This document shows, piece after piece, positions 32,601-41,061 of a DNA stretch of 64,000 bases. Position 1 is the stretch's first letter; every line of letters starts with the position of its first letter. A program made the translations under genes and the position numbers. The stretch comes from Paludibacteraceae bacterium (lineage in GTDB: Bacteria; Bacteroidota; Bacteroidia; Bacteroidales; Paludibacteraceae). The notes beneath the pieces were generated by a model. The model saw only the letters and a program-made list of their open reading frames with translations, had not been told where the DNA came from and searched no databases. The DNA lies in NCBI GenBank assembly GCA_017439235.1, contig JAFSJN010000019.1, forward strand, positions 112,498 through 176,497, written 5' to 3'.

Positions 32601-33560
32601 ATCCCTGCCGCTTTGGCATTCGTGAACGGCGTAGTGGCTGACTCGCTTGGTGAAGCCTTTGGCCAGACTATAGGTAAAGATTTGTATCCTGTACTCGGTG
32701 GTGCTAAACTGTATAAGCACGATACGTATTATCTGAATACCGAGAACGTTCCGACGAATGCTGTTGCTACTATGGAGAACGAAGAGGGTGGTATCCAACT
32801 GAATGAGACGGAACATTATTGGTTAGGCGCTACTCCCGAAACACCGGGTAAGGACGAATGGAAATCGGGCGATTATACGCTCTATACGTACATGGATAAT
32901 TCATGGGGCGCTGCCTATTATTACGGTTTCTATGCTTCTAATGATACCTTGAATACTTCTACCGGTTATACAGAGCCTTATCGCTCGGCGGTAGGCGGTG
33001 CATATGCAGGTAACAACTTTGCTATCTGGACGAACGACTATTATTGCGGTAATAGTGTGCTTTCGGCCAATCCTGTACCCGCTGTCGGCTTCTTTGTAAG
33101 CAACAATGCGTATACAGTTGATGTAATGGCTAAAGGTGCTTGGGGGGCCAAGAAGTTTGACGATACCGATTGGCTCAATCTGGTTTGCGTGGGTAAATTA
33201 GCAGGCGTAACTACCGGTATTGTAACTGTTGAACTGGCTAAAGAAGGTAAGTACATTAAGGACTGGACATACGTGGATCTGTCTGCTCTTGGTCAGGTGA
33301 ACGAAGTGATGTTCTACATGGACGGTTCGGATAGCGGTGAATACGGTTTAAATACGCCGTCTTACTTCTGCTTCGACAACTTCGGCGCTGTTGTGCCTGA
33401 TGGCTATGTCGCTCCCGAGATGGTTTCCTTCAAGGATATTCCGACCGATATCCAAGATGTTGAAATAACCGAATCGGTTCGTAAACTGATTGTTAACGGT
33501 CAATTGCTCATCATTCGTGACGGCAAGACCTTCAACGCTCAAGGTGCCCTCGTAAAATAA
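29616..33560 (+). CDS. Giant GLUG-repeat and DUF4465 surface protein of the cobalamin operon
   Basis: 1,314 residues. Signal peptide, a long beta-rich region with a BIG2-like stretch (about 345-385, DAAGTVHAVGAGTAIVTV), then GLUG-type repeats (about 820-970; FGYVQNGAISNLTVAG, YAAGIAAYLN, AAGLAGYTNG). A DUF4465 domain occupies about 1080-1270 (GWG-like SWGAAYYYGFYASN, LAKEGKYIKDWTYVDLSALG, YFCFDNFG), and the tail is VNGQLLIIRDGKTFNAQGALVK-like (last 25 residues). It is the last gene under the cobalamin riboswitch, followed by a terminator. Fusion of a probable corrinoid-binding DUF4465 domain to an adhesin-like GLUG stalk is unusual. Confidence 0.78.
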   Translation: MRKILLSAILMIAGVVSMMATQVTVTMNATSTTMTLADKTTGTPVEVGTPANKVYTFDAADGSYVLTAYDTDGTTVNGTLEINVSESNNAFKVFTITTYATNSGWVYGTDYTIEHSVITREGEQLVSTLGNSKTAGRKTFLVLNGNTYFCDLIPTEARPGYATLYKTGTVTGNVNAYGAIPESMEFALTAPEGTTVFVGRKTAHFVAFVEVPATRVEGNVYYYTLAKNTEYNYRVSKAGSLTNGGLFNSNVEAIEVTAADMAAKDPKWIDHDVTSNGGYNVADIFLNINAQEHLKMAVTDTFDLITLRNWEVINTVTANYFIKPDYHFTITDLAGVASNDVVTIDAAGTVHAVGAGTAIVTVTYDAICLKGMVGGDYWSAIWPENTGVFVVTVGDAASGIDLGMTINETNTTTYKLAGTAYDADFDIIYFEDTKGFGTYTFKPTNVASVKVAYPTIGVNEATYSGFGAEGVSYDSEKGEYTVQVKLGRQIVQLTNEAGVSEYQVLVGKPVHVEATALGRQQTGKFRPGDEVKVQMSGLFHPANKLAGIHNFNATTIYKRNGVELKSASNQYTFCSAPTAQAVTFTIPTDYDITIGADTLKDGIIKAGGFGDPIGNHRNTSKKFGRGANFTAISQTAIFGALPEIILPLEARPTDRTLAFTTNVDDCTITIKDYKGNALTAYEGKYVVNTFDYTYLVEKKGYKSVAGEISITDESPAEVVTNITLEAIAADDTTWDGLTTSYEPEQEDGVYVIKSGYHMAWFAKKVNDGTLTIKGKLANNISLGNYNWTPVGGNAAAKAFKGQFDGQNYTISDLYINATITYQALFGYVQNGAISNLTVAGEVTTTGGYAAGIAAYLNASTMTNCVNRVQVTGASNAAGLAGYTNGTTTIDRCVNEADITATGNYAAGITANTMNKNVVISNCYNLGTITAVNYAAGIAANVQQPATFKSVYNVGDIVSDGANVGAIRGHKTNGTYEHIYAKVAYVIDTTATVQTVIPAALAFVNGVVADSLGEAFGQTIGKDLYPVLGGAKLYKHDTYYLNTENVPTNAVATMENEEGGIQLNETEHYWLGATPETPGKDEWKSGDYTLYTYMDNSWGAAYYYGFYASNDTLNTSTGYTEPYRSAVGGAYAGNNFAIWTNDYYCGNSVLSANPVPAVGFFVSNNAYTVDVMAKGAWGAKKFDDTDWLNLVCVGKLAGVTTGIVTVELAKEGKYIKDWTYVDLSALGQVNEVMFYMDGSDSGEYGLNTPSYFCFDNFGAVVPDGYVAPEMVSFKDIPTDIQDVEITESVRKLIVNGQLLIIRDGKTFNAQGALVK

Positions 33561-33586
33561 TAAAACGAAAAAAAATTAAGAAATGT

Positions 33587-33619
33587 GGCATACACTATTG
33601 TGTATGTCATATTTTTTTT
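33587..33619 (+). terminator. Terminator of the cobalamin operon
   Basis: GGCATACAC-TATT-GTGTATGTC hairpin (one G-U pair) followed after 4 nt by a run of eight T. The T run also supplies the -33 region of the gdhA promoter. Confidence 0.8.
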
Positions 33620-33620
33620 G

Positions 33621-33628
33621 TACCTTTG
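33621..33628 (+). promoter_or_regulatory. Promoter of gdhA
   Basis: TACCTTTG, one base after the terminator T-run; predicted leader about 35 nt. Confidence 0.75.
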
Positions 33629-33667
33629 CAGCCGAATTGAAAAACAACCTGAAAAACACAATACACA

Positions 33668-35011
33668 ATGAAAGTACAAACTATTATGTCGCAGCTCGCT
33701 GCGAAACACCCTGGCGAAGCAGAGTATCTGCAGGCCGTACAAGAAGTCTTGGAATCGATTGAAGAGGTGTATAACCAGCACCCTGAGTTCGAAGAAGCGA
33801 AGATTGTTGAGCGCTTGGTTGAGCCCGACCGTATCTTTACGTTCCGCGTAACGTGGATTGATGATGAGGGTCAGGTACAGACTAATCTGGGCTATCGTGT
33901 TCAGTTTAACGCCGCTATTGGCCCGTACAAGGGTGGTCTTCGTTTCCATAAAGCCGTGACGCCCTCGATGCTTAAGTTCTTGGGCTTTGAGCAGACCTTT
34001 AAGAATGCGCTGACCACGCTGCCGATGGGCGGCGCTAAGGGCGGTTCGGATTTTGACCCTGTAGGCAAATCGGATGCCGAGATAATGCGTTTCTGCCAAG
34101 CCTTTATGTTGGAACTATGGCGTTGCATCGGTCCCGACCAGGATATCCCTGCCGGTGACGTAGGTGTAGGCGGCCGTGAGATAGGCTTCTTGAATGGAAT
34201 GTATCAGAAACTCGCCCGCGAGTATCATACGGGCGTACTAACCGGTAAGGGTATGACTTGGGGTGGCTCTATTCTCCGTCCTGAGGCAACAGGCTTCGGC
34301 GCACTCTATTTCACGCAACACCTCTTGCACGAGGCTGGCAAGGATATTAAGGGTAAGACGGTTGCTATCTCCGGCTTTGGAAACGTAGCTTGGGGCGCAG
34401 CAACGAAGGCTATTGAACTGGGCGCTAAGGTTGTAGCCATCAGCGGACCTGACGGCGTGGTGGCCATTAAGGATGGCATTACTAAAGAAATGATTGACTA
34501 CATGCTTATTATGCGTGCATCGAATCGCAATAAAGTGCAGGACATGGCGGATCAGTTCCCGAAGGAGTGCGTCTTTACGGCCGGTAAGAAAGCTTGGTCT
34601 ATTCCTTGCGACATCGCATTGCCTTGCGCTTTCCAAAACGAGCTCTCTGAGGACGATGCTAAAGAACTGAAGGCCAACGGATGCTGGTGCTGCTGCGAGG
34701 TGTCGAATATGGGTTGCCAACCCGGCGCTATTCACTTCTTCCAATCGAATGGTGTTCTCTTTGCTCCCGGCAAGGCTGTCAACGCAGGTGGTGTAGCTAC
34801 CTCCGGTCTCGAGATGACCCAGAACGCTGAGCACCTCAGTTGGACAGGCAAGGAAGTAGATGAGCGTCTGCATCACATCATGCAGTCGATTCACGAACAG
34901 TGTGTTAAGTTCGGCCGTCAGGCTGACGGACATATCGATTACGTCAAAGGTGCTAATATCGCCGGTTTCATGAAGGTTGCGCAAGCTATGCTTGAACAGG
35001 GGATTATTTGA
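33668..35011 (+). CDS. gdhA: NADP-type glutamate dehydrogenase
   Basis: 447 residues, the size of hexameric small GDH. Substrate-binding GPYKGGLRFH (85-94), catalytic Lys124 in PMGGAKGGSDFDP, and the dinucleotide fold in VAISGFGNVAWGAATKA are all intact. It makes glutamate from 2-oxoglutarate and ammonia, the main ammonia-assimilation step in Bacteroidales. It is transcribed from a promoter at 33621. The end of the gene lies inside the first unit of a 45-bp tandem hairpin repeat that runs towards kbl. Confidence 0.95.
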   Translation: MKVQTIMSQLAAKHPGEAEYLQAVQEVLESIEEVYNQHPEFEEAKIVERLVEPDRIFTFRVTWIDDEGQVQTNLGYRVQFNAAIGPYKGGLRFHKAVTPSMLKFLGFEQTFKNALTTLPMGGAKGGSDFDPVGKSDAEIMRFCQAFMLELWRCIGPDQDIPAGDVGVGGREIGFLNGMYQKLAREYHTGVLTGKGMTWGGSILRPEATGFGALYFTQHLLHEAGKDIKGKTVAISGFGNVAWGAATKAIELGAKVVAISGPDGVVAIKDGITKEMIDYMLIMRASNRNKVQDMADQFPKECVFTAGKKAWSIPCDIALPCAFQNELSEDDAKELKANGCWCCCEVSNMGCQPGAIHFFQSNGVLFAPGKAVNAGGVATSGLEMTQNAEHLSWTGKEVDERLHHIMQSIHEQCVKFGRQADGHIDYVKGANIAGFMKVAQAMLEQGII

Positions 35012-35099
35012 TCCAGCTGTTCAAGGTGATTTATCTTGGAACAGGGGATTATTTGATCCGGCTGTTCAAGGTGATTTATCTTGGAACAAGGAATTATTT
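34991..35099 (+). repeat. 45-bp tandem hairpin repeat between gdhA and kbl
   Basis: Unit 1 forms CTTGAACAG/CTGTTCAAG (34991-34999, 35017-35025) enclosing GGAT/ATCC. Unit 2 repeats it 45 bp later and a third unit is degenerate. The gdhA stop (35009-35011) falls in the loop of unit 1. The kbl start at 35106 follows the array. Confidence 0.8.
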
Positions 35100-35105
35100 A
35101 AAACT

Positions 35106-36296
35106 ATGTACGATCAATTTCAACAACATCTGCAGAATACCTTGAATGAAATCAAGGAGGCAGGACTCTATAAAAACGAACGCGTGATTATCACGCCGCA
35201 GTCTTCAGGTATCGCCGTAGAGGGTGGGCAAGAGGTTATTAACTTCTGCGCGAATAACTATCTCGGCTTAGCGGATAATAAGGAACTGATAGAGGCCGCT
35301 AAGGCACGTATGGATGCTCGTGGCTACGGAATGGCCTCGGTACGTTTTATCTGCGGTACGCAAGATACGCACAAAGAACTCGAGCGGGTTATATCCGATT
35401 TCTTCGGTACGGAGGATACAATCCTCTATGCTGCCTGTTTCGATGCTAACGGTGGTCTGTTCGAGCCGCTATTGACCGAAGAAGACGCTATCATCTCCGA
35501 TGCACTCAATCATGCTTCTATTATCGATGGTGTGCGCCTGTGTAAGGCTGTGCGCTATCGCTATGCGAACGGAGACATGGCGGACCTCGAGGCTAAACTC
35601 CAAGAGGCGCAAGCCCAGCGTTTCCGCATCATCGCCACGGACGGCGTCTTCTCCATGGATGGCAATGTATGTCCGCTGGATAAAATCTATGAACTGGCTA
35701 AGAAATACAATGCCCTCGTCATGGTGGACGAGTCGCACTCGGCCGGCGTAGTTGGTAAGACAGGTCATGGTGTTACCGAACTATATAACCTGCGCGGTAA
35801 AGTGGAAATCATCACCGGCACTTTAGGCAAAGCCTTCGGTGGTTCGGTAGGCGGTTTCACTACGGGACGTAAGGAGATTATCGACCTGCTTCGTCAGCGC
35901 TCGCGTCCGTATCTGTTCTCCAATTCTATTCCGCCGATGATTGCTGCGGCCGGTATCAAGACCTTCGAGATACTCACGCGCTCCAACGAGTTGCAAGACC
36001 GCTTGCATGAGAATACCGCGTACTTTGTTGAGAAGATGAAAGCCGCAGGCTTCGATATCAAACCTACGCAGTCCGCAATATGTGCTGTGATGCTCTATGA
36101 CGCTAAACTTAGTCAGGTATTCGCTGCCGAGTTGCAGAAAGAAGGCATCTACGTCACGGGCTTCTATTATCCCGTAGTACCGAAAGGCCAAGCACGTATC
36201 CGCGTACAGGTTTCTGCTGCGCATACACGTGAGCAGTTAGACAAATGTATTGCCGCCTTTACAAAGATTGGCACGGTTCTTGGTGTATTAAAGTAA
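35106..36296 (+). CDS. kbl: Glycine C-acetyltransferase (2-amino-3-ketobutyrate CoA ligase)
   Basis: 396 residues, typical of Kbl. PLP-binding Lys242 in ITGTLGKAFGG, DESHS at 208-212, and CFDANGG/NHASIIDG blocks are present. It cleaves 2-amino-3-ketobutyrate with CoA to glycine and acetyl-CoA, the second step of threonine breakdown. The ATG at 35106 is used; an earlier in-frame start at 34977 would translate the tandem hairpin array and is rejected. tdh follows after 3 nt. Confidence 0.95.
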   Translation: MYDQFQQHLQNTLNEIKEAGLYKNERVIITPQSSGIAVEGGQEVINFCANNYLGLADNKELIEAAKARMDARGYGMASVRFICGTQDTHKELERVISDFFGTEDTILYAACFDANGGLFEPLLTEEDAIISDALNHASIIDGVRLCKAVRYRYANGDMADLEAKLQEAQAQRFRIIATDGVFSMDGNVCPLDKIYELAKKYNALVMVDESHSAGVVGKTGHGVTELYNLRGKVEIITGTLGKAFGGSVGGFTTGRKEIIDLLRQRSRPYLFSNSIPPMIAAAGIKTFEILTRSNELQDRLHENTAYFVEKMKAAGFDIKPTQSAICAVMLYDAKLSQVFAAELQKEGIYVTGFYYPVVPKGQARIRVQVSAAHTREQLDKCIAAFTKIGTVLGVLK

Positions 36297-36299
36297 CAT

Positions 36300-37325
36300 A
36301 TGAAAGCTTTAGTTAAGAAATATGCTCAGCCGGGCATCTGGATGGAAGATGTTCCGATGCCGGAAGTGGGAGTTAACGATGTACTTATCAAAGTCATTAA
36401 GGCCGCTATTTGTGGTACGGACTTGCATATGTACAAGTGGGACGCTTGGTCACAAAGTCATTGCAAACCGCCTTACACTATGGGGCACGAGTTCGTGGGC
36501 GTTGTTGCCGAAGTGGGACCCGGTGTGCGAAACTTTAAGGTCGGCGAACGCGTTACTGCAGAAGGACACATTGTCTGCGGACATTGCCGTAATTGCCGTC
36601 GGGGAATGGGACACGTCTGCGAGAACACCATATCCGTCGGCATCATGGGTAAAGACGGATGCTTCGCCGAATATGTGACCATACCCGAGTCGAACGTGGT
36701 TAAACTCCGTCCTGAGATACCGGATGACTTTGCTGCTATCATGGATCCTTTTGGTAACGCTACGCATACGGCACTCGCCTTCCCTCTGTTGGGTGAAGAT
36801 GTGCTAATCACGGGGGCAGGACTCATCGGTACGATGGCGGCAGGAATATGTCGTTATGCCGGAGCGAAGAATATCGTGGTGACGGACATCAATCCCTTAC
36901 GCTTGGAGATTGCAAAGAAGATGGGTGCCACGCTTACGGTGGACGGCTCCAAGGGAGAAACGGTGGAGGCTGCGATGAAACAACTTGGTATACGCGGCTT
37001 CGATGTGGGACTGGAAATGTCCGGTGCTCCAGCTGCCTTTAATGACATGATTGAGCATATGTACAAAGGAGCTAATATCGCCCAACTCGGTATCCTGCCG
37101 TCCAATACCCAGGTTAACTGGTCGGATGTCATCTTTAACGCCCTCACTATCAAAGGTATTACAGGACGCCGCATGTGGGAGACGTGGTACCAGATGGAGC
37201 AGATGTTACTTGGAGGACTCGACCTGTCGCCGGTTATTACGCATCGCTTTAAGTTTGACGACTTCCAAAAGGGCTTTGACGTCATGGTCAGCGGACTATG
37301 CGGCAAAGTACTGCTCGAGTGGTAA
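36300..37325 (+). CDS. tdh: L-threonine 3-dehydrogenase (zinc type)
   Basis: 341 residues. Catalytic zinc ligands Cys38, His63 and Glu64 (GHE), structural-zinc Cys93/96/99/107 (CGHCRNCRRGMGHVC), and NAD-binding GAGLIGTMAAG. It oxidises threonine to 2-amino-3-ketobutyrate, feeding Kbl encoded 3 nt upstream, so the pair forms a complete threonine-to-glycine route. The gene ends before a hairpin that may terminate the operon. Confidence 0.95.
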   Translation: MKALVKKYAQPGIWMEDVPMPEVGVNDVLIKVIKAAICGTDLHMYKWDAWSQSHCKPPYTMGHEFVGVVAEVGPGVRNFKVGERVTAEGHIVCGHCRNCRRGMGHVCENTISVGIMGKDGCFAEYVTIPESNVVKLRPEIPDDFAAIMDPFGNATHTALAFPLLGEDVLITGAGLIGTMAAGICRYAGAKNIVVTDINPLRLEIAKKMGATLTVDGSKGETVEAAMKQLGIRGFDVGLEMSGAPAAFNDMIEHMYKGANIAQLGILPSNTQVNWSDVIFNALTIKGITGRRMWETWYQMEQMLLGGLDLSPVITHRFKFDDFQKGFDVMVSGLCGKVLLEW

Positions 37326-37445
37326 ACGAGGCTTTCACGAGGGTTCCACGAGGGAATCACGTATCATACCAATGCCTATATATACTATGTATATATCCCG
37401 TGATTTTGAATAGCAACAATTAAGTTTAATTAAATAATAACAACA
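37326..37445 (+). repeat. CACGAGGG direct repeats and a hairpin after tdh
   Basis: CACGAGGG occurs twice 11 bp apart (37337 and 37348). AATCACG (37355-37361) pairs with CGTGATT (37399-37405), enclosing ATATATAC-TAT-GTATATAT, then TTTTG. This could be a terminator or a micro-repeat with a hairpin; the promoter of the M16 gene is unclear. Confidence 0.5.
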
Positions 37446-40334
37446 ATGAGAAAGATTCTACTTAGCGCTTTGCTGCTTATTGGCGGTATCGCTTTTCTCT
37501 CGGCTCAGTCGCGCGAGGGTTTGACGGAGTATAAGTTAGATAATGGACTCACGGTGATGCTGTGGGAAGACCATGACCAACCTGATGTAGAAGGCTACGT
37601 CGCTGTTCGCGCAGGTGCCATTGATGAACCGGAAGAATATACCGGCTTAGCGCACTATTTGGAGCACATGCTCTTTAAGGGCACGCAACGTATCGGTGCC
37701 ATCGATTGGGAAAAAGAGAAACCTTACTACGAAGAGGTTATCAAACTCTACGACCAATTAGCCGAGACAACCGACGAGAAGGCCCGTCAGGAGATTATTA
37801 CTAAAATCAATGAGGCCAGTATAGAGGAAGCTAAATACTCTACTACCGAGGACTTCTTCAACCTCATGGACGGAATTGGTGCTACGGGCGTCAACGCGTA
37901 TACCAGTTATGATATGACGTGTTACCACAACTCGTTCCCTGCTAACCAAATGTTCAAATGGTTGACTATCTTCTCCGACCGTCTCGATAAACCTGTTTTC
38001 CGTACTTTCCAGGCGGAGTTAGAGAATGTGTTTGAGGAGTACAATATGTACGAGGATGGCGTGTCGACCCAGATACGTAATCACCTCTTCGAAGAATTGT
38101 ACAAGGGACATCCCTACGAGCGTAATGTCATCGGTAAACCGGAACACTTGAAGAACCCTCGTCTGAGTAAACTTATCGAATTTTTCAATACTTGGTATGT
38201 GCCTAATAATATGGCACTTATATTGGTTGGTGACTTCAATACCGAAGAGGTTAAACCGATGATTGCCCAGACCTTTGGTCGTATGCAGTCAAAACCTCTG
38301 CCCGAACGTAAGCAGTATCCCGATGCTAAGTTCCAAGCCAATGCCAAGAAGAAATTCAACATTGGCTATGGCCCGCAAGTTATTTGGGCTTATGATGGTA
38401 TTAAGGTGACCGATGAGGATGCTACCGTATTGTCTTTTGTATGCTCGTTGCTCAACAATAGTTCCAATACCGGTCTGTTGGATAAGATAACCTTGGACGG
38501 TGAAGTAAGTGGTGCCGGCGTATCGCTGGATGCCCGTCGTGATATGGGACGTATTTTGGTATTCGGTGAACCTTACTACGATGTTAACCAACGTTCGTAC
38601 GAGTCGAATGCTGCTACCGAGAAAATCATCATGCGTGAGGTCGATAAGATCAAACGTGGAGATATACCCGAATGGTTGATTAAGTCGGTTAAGGCTGAGT
38701 ATGCTCAAAACTATGCACTCGCCTTTGAGGAAGGTGCAGGTAAGATGTCGAATCTTGTAACCTGCTTCATCTACCAAATTCCCACCGATCGTATCTTTGA
38801 GGAGCAGGCTCGCATTCAGGCCCTCACCAAAGAGGAGATTGCTGCTATTGCTAAGAAATATTTCAACGCACCTCACATGACCATCATGTTTGAGGAGGGC
38901 GATCCTAAGGCCAACAAACTGCCCAAACCGAAAATCAAACCCTTGGATATGCCGAAGGGCGTAGTAACCGAGTACGCCAAAGAGTTCCGTGCTCTTCCTT
39001 CCGGTGAGGTGAAGCAGACCTTTATGGATATGAACGATGTACAAGTAGTGGATATCGATAAGGACATCAAACTGCACTACACGCACAACGACAAGAATAA
39101 TATCTTCTCGCTCATCTTGCGTTATGGCGTAGGTACCGAGAAAAAGCCTATGCTGGAATACGTGACAGCCTTGATGAACCGTGCAGGTGTGATGCCCGAT
39201 ATGGATTCGCAAGCTTTCCGTCGTCGTCTCAGCGAACTGGGTGGACGTTGCGCATACGGTGTGAGTGGCAGTTACTTGACTATCCAGATTATCGGTGACG
39301 ATGCGCATATGAAAGAGATCTGCGACCTGGTTAACCGTCAGATTTTGATGCCTAAGTTGGATGAGAAACAATTCGATGCCGTTAAAGGTATGGAACTCAT
39401 CTCTCGTCTCGTGCTGAAGAAACAAAAATCTATCTGGGCTTCGGCTTTGCGTGAGTATGTTCTCTACGATAAGAAATCCAAATATATCGATGTTGTGCCC
39501 TTTATGGATGTGTACGGCATGGATATGACCAAACTGAAAACAGAGTTCTTGGATGCCATTAAATATGCGGCTAATATCCACTATTGCGGTACGCACACTA
39601 TCGAAGAGGTGAAGGCTGCTCTGCCTTTGCAAGAAGGTGTTAAACCCTCTACTTCGCCCGAGATTCGCGATCGTAAGAGTTACGACAAGACCCAGATCTT
39701 CTTCCTGCCCAATAACAAGGTACAACAGGCTACGGTATACTTCTATTTCAATGGTAAGCCGTATTCTATCGATCAGGAAGTGGACTTCGAGGCCTTTAAC
39801 CAATATTTCTCCGGTGGTTTCTCCGGCTTGGTATTGGATGAGATTCGTACCAAACGCTCAATGGCTTATACCGCTTGGGGACAAGCTATCGAAGGTGGAC
39901 TGCCCGGTAAGGACGCTTACTTTATGGGGTATATCGGTACGCAATCCGATAAGGTGGTAGAGGCCGTAAAGACCTTTATGCACCTCTTGGATTCGATGCC
40001 CGAGAATCCTGAGCGTCTGGAGACTCTTAAGGCTACTTTGCGTCAAGAGGCTCAGATCTCCAAACCCTCGATGCGTGGCAAGAGTCTTACTTACGAATCG
40101 TGGCGTCTGTTCGGCTATAAGGACGATCCTGCACGTGTGAATAAACCGGCTATTGACAACCTGACATTTGAGCAGATTGTTAAGTTCTATAAGGATAATA
40201 TCCAGGGCAAACCGGTGAGCATCATCATCATGGGTGACCCCAAACAGATTGATAAGAAAGAACTGGGCAAGATAGGTAAGGTAAAGACGATGTCTGCCTC
40301 TACACTCTTTGCTCCTCTGGATGACTTGTTCTAA
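37446..40334 (+). CDS. Exported M16-family zinc metallopeptidase
   Basis: 962 residues: signal peptide, then an active M16 half with HYLEH (His70, Glu73, His74) after LDNGLTVML, and a second, inactive M16 half without the motif (about 540-960; SGGFSGLVLDEIRTKRSMAY). This is the two-repeat layout of pitrilysin/insulinase-type proteases; in Bacteroidetes such proteins are periplasmic or outer-membrane and cut small peptides. The next gene begins 1 nt after its stop, so it is co-transcribed with an unknown exported protein and era. Confidence 0.92.
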   Translation: MRKILLSALLLIGGIAFLSAQSREGLTEYKLDNGLTVMLWEDHDQPDVEGYVAVRAGAIDEPEEYTGLAHYLEHMLFKGTQRIGAIDWEKEKPYYEEVIKLYDQLAETTDEKARQEIITKINEASIEEAKYSTTEDFFNLMDGIGATGVNAYTSYDMTCYHNSFPANQMFKWLTIFSDRLDKPVFRTFQAELENVFEEYNMYEDGVSTQIRNHLFEELYKGHPYERNVIGKPEHLKNPRLSKLIEFFNTWYVPNNMALILVGDFNTEEVKPMIAQTFGRMQSKPLPERKQYPDAKFQANAKKKFNIGYGPQVIWAYDGIKVTDEDATVLSFVCSLLNNSSNTGLLDKITLDGEVSGAGVSLDARRDMGRILVFGEPYYDVNQRSYESNAATEKIIMREVDKIKRGDIPEWLIKSVKAEYAQNYALAFEEGAGKMSNLVTCFIYQIPTDRIFEEQARIQALTKEEIAAIAKKYFNAPHMTIMFEEGDPKANKLPKPKIKPLDMPKGVVTEYAKEFRALPSGEVKQTFMDMNDVQVVDIDKDIKLHYTHNDKNNIFSLILRYGVGTEKKPMLEYVTALMNRAGVMPDMDSQAFRRRLSELGGRCAYGVSGSYLTIQIIGDDAHMKEICDLVNRQILMPKLDEKQFDAVKGMELISRLVLKKQKSIWASALREYVLYDKKSKYIDVVPFMDVYGMDMTKLKTEFLDAIKYAANIHYCGTHTIEEVKAALPLQEGVKPSTSPEIRDRKSYDKTQIFFLPNNKVQQATVYFYFNGKPYSIDQEVDFEAFNQYFSGGFSGLVLDEIRTKRSMAYTAWGQAIEGGLPGKDAYFMGYIGTQSDKVVEAVKTFMHLLDSMPENPERLETLKATLRQEAQISKPSMRGKSLTYESWRLFGYKDDPARVNKPAIDNLTFEQIVKFYKDNIQGKPVSIIIMGDPKQIDKKELGKIGKVKTMSASTLFAPLDDLF

Positions 40335-40335
40335 T

Positions 40336-41061
40336 ATGCGTAAATCTTTGTTATACGTCTTTGTACTGTGCGGTCTGAGTTTTGCTACTCGGGCCGCCGC
40401 AGTGCAAACGGTTACCTTAGCTGTCGGCACGCGTCATCTTCCTCTATTGGAATATGTGGCGCCTTGTATGCAGGCTGAGGCTTCGCCGTGCGAGTTGGTC
40501 TTGCACGATGCCGATGCTACGCCCGATATGCGCAAACTGGAGTCTATACGCCAATCGGAGGCTCAGAGACGCCAGACCTTGATGGCGGATGTGGCCGTTC
40601 AGGCCGATGCCTTGATGCAGTATGTCGTCTATGGTTCTTCATCTGAGTACTTGCGCTGGGTGCCCATGCAGGAGATTCGCTCCTTGACTGCCGCTAAGGT
40701 GTTGGCGGAGTTCCAAGAAGCTTTTCGTCTCTCGGCATTGTCGTTGCCTTGTCCCGAACAGGTCAAACAGACCTATCGCCATTCGGCTATCTATGCCCAA
40801 CGCGGTGCCGTCAAGGATGGTAAGACACACGTATGGCTGTACTTCCCGGAGCGTGGCGATGTGGTGGATAAAGGTGTTATTGAGACCAAGCAAGTCAAAC
40901 GCCAGGTGCGTCAGTTCCTGCGTGCGGCTCGTGCAGAACGCAAGGAGTCTATCGTTACTATCATCGCCGGAGATACGCATAATGTCTATCTCTATGGCTT
41001 GCGCCGTTATGGTAAGACGCATCGCGTGAGTGCAAAACATCTATTCCAAATCGATAAGTAA
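40336..41061 (+). CDS. Exported hypothetical protein
   Basis: 241 residues from ATG 40336 (signal peptide LLYVFVLCGLSFATRAAA); the earlier ATG at 40309 is inside the peptidase gene. A helical, charged middle (MRKLESIRQSEAQRRQTLMADV) and a basic C-terminal part (KQVKRQVRQFLRAARAERKES, YGLRRYGKTHRVSAKH) are visible. No family is recognised. Its stop overlaps the era start (TAATG). The place between a peptidase and era suggests a housekeeping envelope role but shows nothing specific. Confidence 0.75.
   Translation: MRKSLLYVFVLCGLSFATRAAAVQTVTLAVGTRHLPLLEYVAPCMQAEASPCELVLHDADATPDMRKLESIRQSEAQRRQTLMADVAVQADALMQYVVYGSSSEYLRWVPMQEIRSLTAAKVLAEFQEAFRLSALSLPCPEQVKQTYRHSAIYAQRGAVKDGKTHVWLYFPERGDVVDKGVIETKQVKRQVRQFLRAARAERKESIVTIIAGDTHNVYLYGLRRYGKTHRVSAKHLFQIDK

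Noticed and set aside
34977-35105. Earlier start of kbl at 34977
   Set aside because: It would translate the tandem hairpin array inside and after gdhA and add residues not seen in Kbl.
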